Positions 58,370-64,000 of a stretch of 64,000 nucleotides of DNA are shown in pieces. The stretch is taken from the NCBI GenBank assembly GCA_000827495.1, contig KN817519.1, positions 512,462 through 576,461 of the forward strand, written 5' to 3'. The notes beneath the pieces were generated by a model. That model saw only the letters and a list, made by a program, of their open reading frames with translations. It was not told the DNA's origin and searched no databases. The position numbers and the translations under genes were made by a program. The stretch comes from Hypholoma sublateritium FD-334 SS-4. Its lineage: Eukaryota; Basidiomycota; Agaricomycetes; Agaricales; Strophariaceae. Position 1 is the first letter of the stretch. Each line of letters opens with the position of its first letter.

Positions 58370-59893
58370 ATGGTGCCCTTCTATCTCCCCTGTCTTCTAC
58401 AATCGTGTTGAAAGCCTTTTCTGCAGGTCTACGTCAATAGCAAGAAATTCGCTTGGTGAGTTCCCCTCCTACCTAATTGTCATCCTCCGCGGCTGATGCT
58501 GTTCTCCACCTGCACAGCGAATCCTGTATTAAAGGACACAGGTCGTCTTCATGCCATCACACTGATCGACCGCTATTCGAGATTAAGAAGAAGGGCCGTC
58601 CTGTATCTCAGTGCACGAAATGCCGTGAGCTCCGGCAATCGAAGAAATTCCACTCCAAGTGCACTTGCGTTCATGAGGTGGAGGCCCAAGCAGTCCAGCC
58701 GCTGGCATCGTCCTCGACATCGAAAAGTACGCCGACCATCTCTCCTGTTTCGCACCGCTCTAAACGGCTTCTAGCGCGGAGATTTATTCCTATAGTTCCT
58801 GCGCTACCAAACGGACTTAGAGACGCACTAACGATTTCGCCAATGCAGCCTTCTGACTCTCGGCAGCGAGGTGCGCATCTCTCCGCATTTCAAGCGATGC
58901 TAGTAAATCCTAAATTCATTCAAAGTGGACTCGCTTCTTAATCCTTGCGACTGCAAGAGCCTCTGGAAATGCAGATGTAACGAAATCGCCGGCCCCGCAT
59001 CGCCAGGATCTAGTGCGCAGCACACCGATCCATCGGACGGGCTCGATGCCCTTGCCAGTGCAGCGGCAGCGATTAGTTGCTGCAGTCTCCCCTCCCCCAC
59101 CGCCACCCCGTCCTTCTCGCCAGCGCAAAGCCCACGCTCATATCGCGCAGGTACTCGCACCCGGTCCGGGAGCCCTGCCGCCCGCCTGTCTGCAAGCAAG
59201 CGGCCCAAGCACACCGTATCCCCCCCGGCGCCGGGCCCGGACCTCGCACCGTTGCTGTACTTCTCCTCCTCGCCGTCCGCCCCCGCGTCGCCAATGCCGG
59301 AGTTCGCCTCGATGCCGCCGATGAGCGAGCTCGCGTCGCTCGCGGGGTCGGGGTGTACTTGCGGTGTCAAGTGCGCGTGCCCAGGGTGCGTCGAGCACCG
59401 CACTCCGTTGGAGGAAGAAGAGGAGGAGGAGGAGGCAGCGGCGGAGGCAGAGAGCTTGCGCGCGCGGACGGACTGTGCGGACGGCTGCGGGACTTGCGTC
59501 GACCCGAGCATCGGCAGCGCGCTGCCGGATCTGCGCGGCGACGGGCCGGGCAGCAGCGTCACCTTCCTCGACCGCTTCTTCGCGCGTGCGGCGGCGCTGC
59601 CGCCGCCGCCAGTGCACCGCAAGATGTCGTTCGACCCCATGGACACGACGGTGTACGCGCCGATGGTCGGCGCGCAGCCGTTTGGGTTTGGAACCGTCAA
59701 CCTGCCGAAGCTCGAGTGCTGCGGCGGCCAGTGCAATTGCCCCGACGGGCAGTGCACATGCCGCACCTCGTGTGCAGGGTGTTGTGCTGATTCAACACAC
59801 AGCGGGAGGAGTAGTGATCTTCCTGGAGGGTTCGGACATGCACCGCACGGTGACTCTATCGTAATGGAAGTACGTGGGAGCTGCTGTTCATAG
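58370..59893 (+). CDS. Copper-fist transcription factor (Mac1/Cuf1/Ace1 type)
   Basis: Copper-sensing DNA-binding regulator. The start ATG (58370-58372) is the only coding triplet of its exon. Splicing at 58373-58426 adds VYVNSKKFAC and a further splice (58456-58517) gives ESCIKGHRSSSCHHTDRPLF, then EIKKKGRPVSQCTKCRELR and HSKCTC. This is the complete copper-fist zinc module with the KGHR and GRP motifs. An intron at 58871-58925 brings in VDSLLNPCDCKSLWKCRC, so the total is 1,353 nt, 450 residues. The tail has further cysteine clusters: GCTCGVKCACPGC and LECCGGQCNCPDGQCTCRTS, candidate copper-binding regulatory repeats. An acidic Glu run lies at 59408-59440. The middle is strongly G/C-rich. 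Whether it activates copper uptake or detoxification cannot be told from sequence. The DNA-binding call is firm. Confidence 0.93.
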
Positions 59894-60154
59894 AAATCTG
59901 TTTTTGGGCTTTCCTATTTTCTCTTCTTATGTGTATGTTGCTTAGTATATTTTCTTATGTATAGTAGATTACTCTGACTCTTCGTGTTTTGGAACTTTGG
60001 ATATACCTTAGTGGAATTAAAACTTGCCATTGGCTTTGCAAATACACTGGATTCTAACTATATCCAAATTGTTTGGCTGGTATAGGGAATAAATTTACAC
60101 GCTGTATAGTTCTTATCAGCTCTGAAAACAGGTAAATCCATATTGTTTCAAGAC

Positions 60155-61118
60155 TTACGTATCGTCTGTGTTGAGAGTATCACGGGAACCTGTGTTTGAG
60201 TGGATTGTATCTATATTGGACAAGCAGACATACCGTCGTAGTGGAACAGCGTCTGATATAATGAGAAGGTCATTTCCACCCCATGATCAGATGAACAGAG
60301 AAATCGCACCTTCTTAGGGTTTTCCGGAGCATGCTTTACATATCTGTCGTTATCAGCCGGTCTTGCGAAGACCGTGAACATAGGGTCAGACCAAGATTGA
60401 CGATTCATAAATTTACCTTTCTTTCTTCTGCAGAGGGTATCCAATTGAATTTAGTCCATGGACGTGCGTAGATGGAAGGGGATAACTGACCTTGCACGAA
60501 GCTAGCATGCTCTGCAGCGTCACACAGACAGCAATGACGCTCAGCACCGGCGACCACTCGTTCCCCAGTATAGACGCGCAGATCTACAAGACGCATCAGC
60601 AATCCAGCGGCATAAAAGCGACCCTGGAGGCACCACACGTACGTGGCCATTGGAGTACACGTGCTGCAAGCAAGAAACCATCCTCAACGATCTGCGTGAG
60701 ACGAGGGAGATGGGCGTACAGGATGGATTGGGGCCTGCTTCCCATCTGTTACCACAAACTGCACTGCGGGTGACGAGATAGGATACTGGGGGTCAAATCG
60801 GAACTGTAAGGTGTGGACTTCGTCCTGCGATAGGGGTACATGCGTTGAGCAAAAGGGCAGATGGGTGGCGCCAGGTGAGCAGCGCACCTGGTACAATGAA
60901 TCTCCCATGACCTGTATCGTGAACACCCATTTCGAGAAGTCGTTTGCCTCGACCAGACTGATGCCTAGAAGAACATGCAGATTACAAGAGATATCAGTGG
61001 CATGCACGCCAGTTTCGAGCAGTTGAGCGCTTGTGCTCAGACACGCACCGACAGGGCACCCTTCAGCCTGGATCTCTCGAAGCTCCTTCGCTAACCGCCG
61101 AGAAGAAATGGATGCCAT
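60155..61118 (-). CDS. UBE2W: Ubiquitin-conjugating enzyme, UBE2W type, with four micro-exons
   Basis: E2 enzyme of the UBE2W group, which in animals attaches ubiquitin to protein N-termini. Nine exons give 459 nt, 152 residues, matching the family length. Start ATG 61118: MASISSRRLAKELREIQAEG, then ISLVEANDFSKWVFTIQVMG, DEVHTLQFRFDPQYPISSP, APIHPHVYSNGHICASILGN with the catalytic Cys, EWSPVLSVIAVCVTLQSMLA, SCKKKERPADNDRYVKHAPE, NPKKTLFHYDDDT. Tiny exons are 60643-60663 (21 nt, HVYSNGH), 60417-60427 (11 nt, KKER), 60235-60253 (19 nt) and the terminal 60155-60165 (11 nt with stop). The NPKK...DDT ending is a UBE2W hallmark. Bases 59894-60154 hold the 3' ends of this and the convergent copper-fist gene. 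Confidence 0.94.
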
Positions 61119-61679
61119 TATATGGTATGAGCGCGGGAGATGTGGCCTAGGATGTAGAGGAGGTAGAGGAGAAAGAAAGAAGGCAGGCGCAGATTTGATC
61201 ACTGCAGGCAGTGCTCATTGTCATGTCAGTCCTTTGGACCTTCCAGGTTGCCTCATTTGGTCAACTCGCGATCACTGGTCAGTTTTATGCCGTCTCGCTC
61301 ACATAAAATAGAAAAAAATGACACAGCGAGAGTTGTATGCTTCCTTCATATGTGCAGCTACTACGATTGCGATTTCAAAAGGGTTTTGGAGACATGTACT
61401 AGCGCTCGGAGGCTCTATGATCTGGCTGATGGTAGTGCAAGCAAAGCCAAACACAATTTTTGCATAAATAGGGCTGCTCTTGCGGATGACAGAGGTTACG
61501 CCTCCCCGCTTTAGAGTCACCTGTTAGCCCGTAGCACAGAAGGGTATTACAGGCGCTCGTGGAGAGGCAGATCATCCTCACAGGCCACATACTGTCGCTA
61601 TCGAAGCGGCGTCCCTTCCAGACGTCCTTCACCTGAACTTGTATGGTACAAATACATCTATTCTCGCTGTTGTAATAAA
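61119..61679. other. Intergenic region between HEM3 copy 1 end and UBE2W start
   Basis: 561 bp with no supported gene. Frames are short and unrecognised. It holds the HEM3 3' untranslated region and the UBE2W promoter, both minus strand. Confidence 0.45.
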
Positions 61680-62824
61680 TTACCCTTGTCGCTCAACCCC
61701 GTTTGCCGCATCTGCCTCAGCTGCCTCGTCTACACGGCGCGTCCTGTCCACGTTGATCTCGTCCAGAATTTTCTTCGCACCGGTGTCCATCAGGATCTTG
61801 GCCAGCTTCGCCCCGACGCGCTCCGCGTCTTCGAGCGACGCCACCGATTCGGTCAGAGTATGCTGTACGTGTTCCGTACCGTCGATGCCCGTCACGCAGC
61901 CCGTCAGCGTCAACACTTCTCCGTTCTCGCCAGCTGTCAGGGCGCTAGCCACGCCGACGGGCACACTGCATCCGCCCTCGAGGACGCGCAGGCACGCGCG
62001 CTCGGCACTACAGCGCCACGCCGTCTCGCGGTGCGTGAGCTTCTTGCACAGTGCGAGCGCCTCAGCGTCGTCGCTGCGGATCTCAACACCGAGCGCGCCT
62101 TGCGACACGGCATGGAAGAGCGTGGGCGGGGCGACATCTGACGTGATGCGGTTGCCCATCCCAAGGCGTACCATGCCCGCCTTCGCAAGGATCAGCGCCG
62201 CGTATGGCCCGTCGGGCGCGTCCAGCTTTGCCATCCGCGTGTTGCTAAATATCATGAGATCGGAAATAATCAATCATGGGGATAAGACATACAGATTTCC
62301 GCGCTATGTGAGAGCCTGGTTAGATACTGCTGCTGACGCGCGGTGCAATAAAGACTCACCACGTCCAAGAACTTGAGGTCTGGGTAATTGCGCTTCAGCT
62401 GCGCGACGCGCCGCACGCTGCTTGTGCCCACGGTGCTGCCGGCAGGGAGATCGTCCAGCGTCTTCCATGATTCCCCCTGCTTCACAACTAGGCTGTCGAC
62501 GGGATCCTCGCGCTCGAGGATCGCGCCGAGCAGGCAGCCGTTCGGCAGTGTAGTCGGAACGTCCTTCAGCGAATGCACGAGCATATCGACATGGCCCTCC
62601 TTCAGCGCAACCTCCAATTCCTTCGTCCACAGTGCTTTCCCTCCGATCAGATAGAGCGCCTGTGATTGATTCTTGTCGCCCGCGGTGGCCATGAACGAGG
62701 TCGCGAACGTCGGGTTGCTGGGGTCGCTCGCGGGGAACGCATCCTGCAAGGAGGCGAGCACGATATTCGTCTGTATCTGGGCGAGCTGCGAGGCTCTTGA
62801 CGCAAGGGTGATTTCACGGGGCAT
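61680..62824 (-). CDS. HEM3: Porphobilinogen deaminase (hydroxymethylbilane synthase), copy 1
   Basis: Third step of heme synthesis: joins four porphobilinogen units into hydroxymethylbilane on a covalent dipyrromethane cofactor. ATG 62824 gives MPREITLASRASQLAQIQTN. Conserved parts are ALYLIGGKALWTKELEVAL, DMLVHSLKDVPTTLP (catalytic Asp region), VGTSSVRRVAQLKR, LKFLDVRGNLNTRMAKL, YAALILAKAGMVRLG, VSQGALGVEIR, HRETAWRCSAERACL and the cofactor Cys in LEGGCSVPVG. Three exons: 62824-62360, an 11-nt exon 62303-62293 coding the RGN of RGNLNTR, and 62244-61680. The total is 346 residues, a normal full length. A paralogous gene lies directly upstream in the same orientation. This copy looks intact. 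Confidence 0.97.
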
Positions 62825-63206
62825 TCTTTCAGCAGGGATGTAGGATGTAGAGCAGTTGAAATGAGCCTAGATATCTGGATTCGCACTGGCGGCTTTTCTT
62901 AGATGGGGGCAGTGATAGCGCTCCGGTTTGGTAGTCGGCACCCCTCGGGCCGGCGTGTGCCGTTAGGCTACCGGCCAATTTCTACACGCGTTCGCGTTTC
63001 GAGTCCCGTCGCTGCGACTCAACTTCCAAGGACTCCCACTCGCCATCGAAACATTAATTTTACGTGTGTAACTGACAATGCTCGGGAACAGGCGCTATTA
63101 GTCGATGGAAATGCTGTGAGCGAGTCGTAAGTCCTTCCGGTGACATTCGTTCTTCGTTGAAACAAGTGACAATTGGACAGCCCGATGACGCAGAAACATA
63201 CTTTGT
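62825..63206. promoter_or_regulatory. Spacer between the two HEM3 copies
   Basis: 382 bp holding the end of copy 2 and the promoter of copy 1. It contains no gene. I saw no obvious TATA or CCAAT box at the expected distance from the copy 1 ATG. Confidence 0.4.
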
Positions 63207-64000
63207 TCATTGCCTGTGCTCAACGTCAACCTCGTTTACCGCGTCTATTTCCTTCGCCTTATCTACGCGTTGCGCCCTATCCACGTTGATCTCGTCCAGA
63301 ATCTTCTTCGCGCCGCTGTCCATCAGGATCTTGGCCAACTTCGCCCCAACGCGGTCTGCATCTTCAGCCGACCCCACCAGCTCACTGAGCGTGTGCTGCA
63401 CATGCTCCTGGCCATCGATAGCCGTTACGCAGCCCGTGAGGGTCAGCACCTCGCCCCCTTCCCCGGGCCTCAGAGCGCTTGCCACGCCCACGGGCACGCT
63501 ACACCCGCCCTCGAGGACGCGCAGGCATGCGCGCTCAGCGCTGCAACGCCACGCCGTTTCGCGGTGCGTCAGGGCCTCGCACAGTGCGCGCGCCTCGGCG
63601 TCGTCGCTGCGGATCTCGATGCCGAGTGCGCCTTGGGAGACGGCGTAGAAGAGCGTAGGTGGGGGTACGTCGGACGTGATGCGGTTGCCCATGCCCACGC
63701 GCACCATGCCTGCCTTCGCGAGGACGAGCGCCGCGTACGGCCCGTCTGGCGCGTCGAGCTTCGCCATCCGCGTGTTTCTGAGCAACGTGAGGTCGGGAGT
63801 AAGTGCGCGCAGCTAACGGATTCACGAGAGCGCAACGCACAGATTTCCACGCTATGAGAAGGGTACCCATTCAATTGCTGCCCCCGGCGCTATGTAATTC
63901 GCACTCACCACGTCCAGGAACTTGAGGTGCGGATAGCCGCGCTTCAGCTGCGCGACGCGCCGCACGCTGCTCGTGCCGATGGTGCTCTCCGCCGGCAGCT
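63207..64000 (-). CDS. HEM3: Porphobilinogen deaminase, tandem copy 2 (partial, cut by window end)
   Basis: C-terminal two thirds of a second porphobilinogen deaminase. At the right edge it reads PAESTIGTSSVRRVAQLKRG, then YPHLKFLDV. An 11-nt exon (63841-63851) codes RGN of RGNLNTR, as in copy 1, and the last exon 63777-63207 reads YAALVLAKAGMVRVGMG, VSQGALGIEIR, HRETAWRCSAERACL and LEGGCSVPVG with the cofactor Cys. By eye, from NTRMAKL to DEINVDR (167 residues), it differs from copy 1 at about 19 positions. The intron sequences and the C-terminal tails differ completely. No stop or frameshift is seen, so it may be functional. The N-terminus lies beyond the window. Confidence 0.96.

Noticed and set aside
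58900..59766. 288-codon minus-strand and several plus-strand alternative frames over the copper-fist tail
   Set aside because: G/C-rich codon bias leaves several frames open by chance. Only the frame continuing the copper fist carries the CxC clusters.
60380..60430. Apparent frameshift in UBE2W after the catalytic exon
   Set aside because: Rereading the bases gives an 11-nt exon AAGAAAGAAAG (60417-60427) that restores the frame exactly, so no mutation is needed.
1..64000. CRISPR arrays, bacterial operons, ribosome binding sites
   Set aside because: None are expected in nuclear fungal DNA and no regularly spaced repeats were seen.

Overview
The window looks like nuclear DNA of a filamentous fungus, most likely an Agaricomycete basidiomycete. 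Genes are dense, about one per 2.7 kb, and lie on both strands. They are cut by many GT-AG introns, mostly 50-65 nt long, and by a striking number of very small exons. Several families are fungal: a group X-type histidine-kinase module, GH72 glucanosyltransferase, Atg26 sterol glucosyltransferase, SUR7/PalI, and a copper-fist regulator. I cannot name a species. No tRNA, rRNA, CRISPR array or intact mobile element was seen. All gene models were spliced by eye, so gene ends are firmer than some internal exon borders.

Left part (1-20.9 kb): the N-terminal half of a hybrid histidine kinase (minus, runs off the left edge); SUB2 RNA helicase (minus); a mitochondrial dicarboxylate-type carrier (plus); a secreted GH43 exo-beta-1,3-galactanase with a CBM35-like module (minus); an acetyl-CoA transporter of the SLC33A1 family (plus); a GYF-domain protein (plus); and an RRM plus CCHC-knuckle RNA-binding protein (minus). 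From about 21.0 to 23.5 kb lies the only long gene-free tract. It holds all six undetermined bases (N) and short repeated and inverted sequences suggestive of a decayed transposon.

Middle part (23.5-48 kb): a 2-oxoglutarate/Fe(II) oxygenase-like gene (plus); ATG26 (minus), sharing a 153-bp promoter with a SUR7/PalI membrane protein (plus); a GPI-anchored GH72 enzyme with an X8 module (plus); GCN20-type ABC-F protein (plus); DNA topoisomerase II (plus); and, only 83 bp further on, a rhodanese plus tyrosine-phosphatase protein whose catalytic domain is interrupted by about 359 residues.

Right part (48-64 kb): a WW-domain protein, ISA1, RVS167-type BAR-SH3 protein, SDO1 (SBDS), ALG1, NFU1, a copper-fist transcription factor, a UBE2W-type ubiquitin-conjugating enzyme, and two tandem HEM3 (porphobilinogen deaminase) genes, the second cut by the right edge. 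ISA1, NFU1, the copper-fist factor and the HEM3 pair place iron-sulfur, copper and heme functions within about 13.5 kb.

The most notable observations are the tandem HEM3 pair sharing an 11-nt micro-exon, micro-exons of 8-21 nt in at least eight genes, the split phosphatase domain, a degenerate (HFG) kinase domain in the histidine kinase, a 349-nt intron in SUB2, and a CACGTG palindrome in several promoters. I did not find a clearly new multi-gene system.
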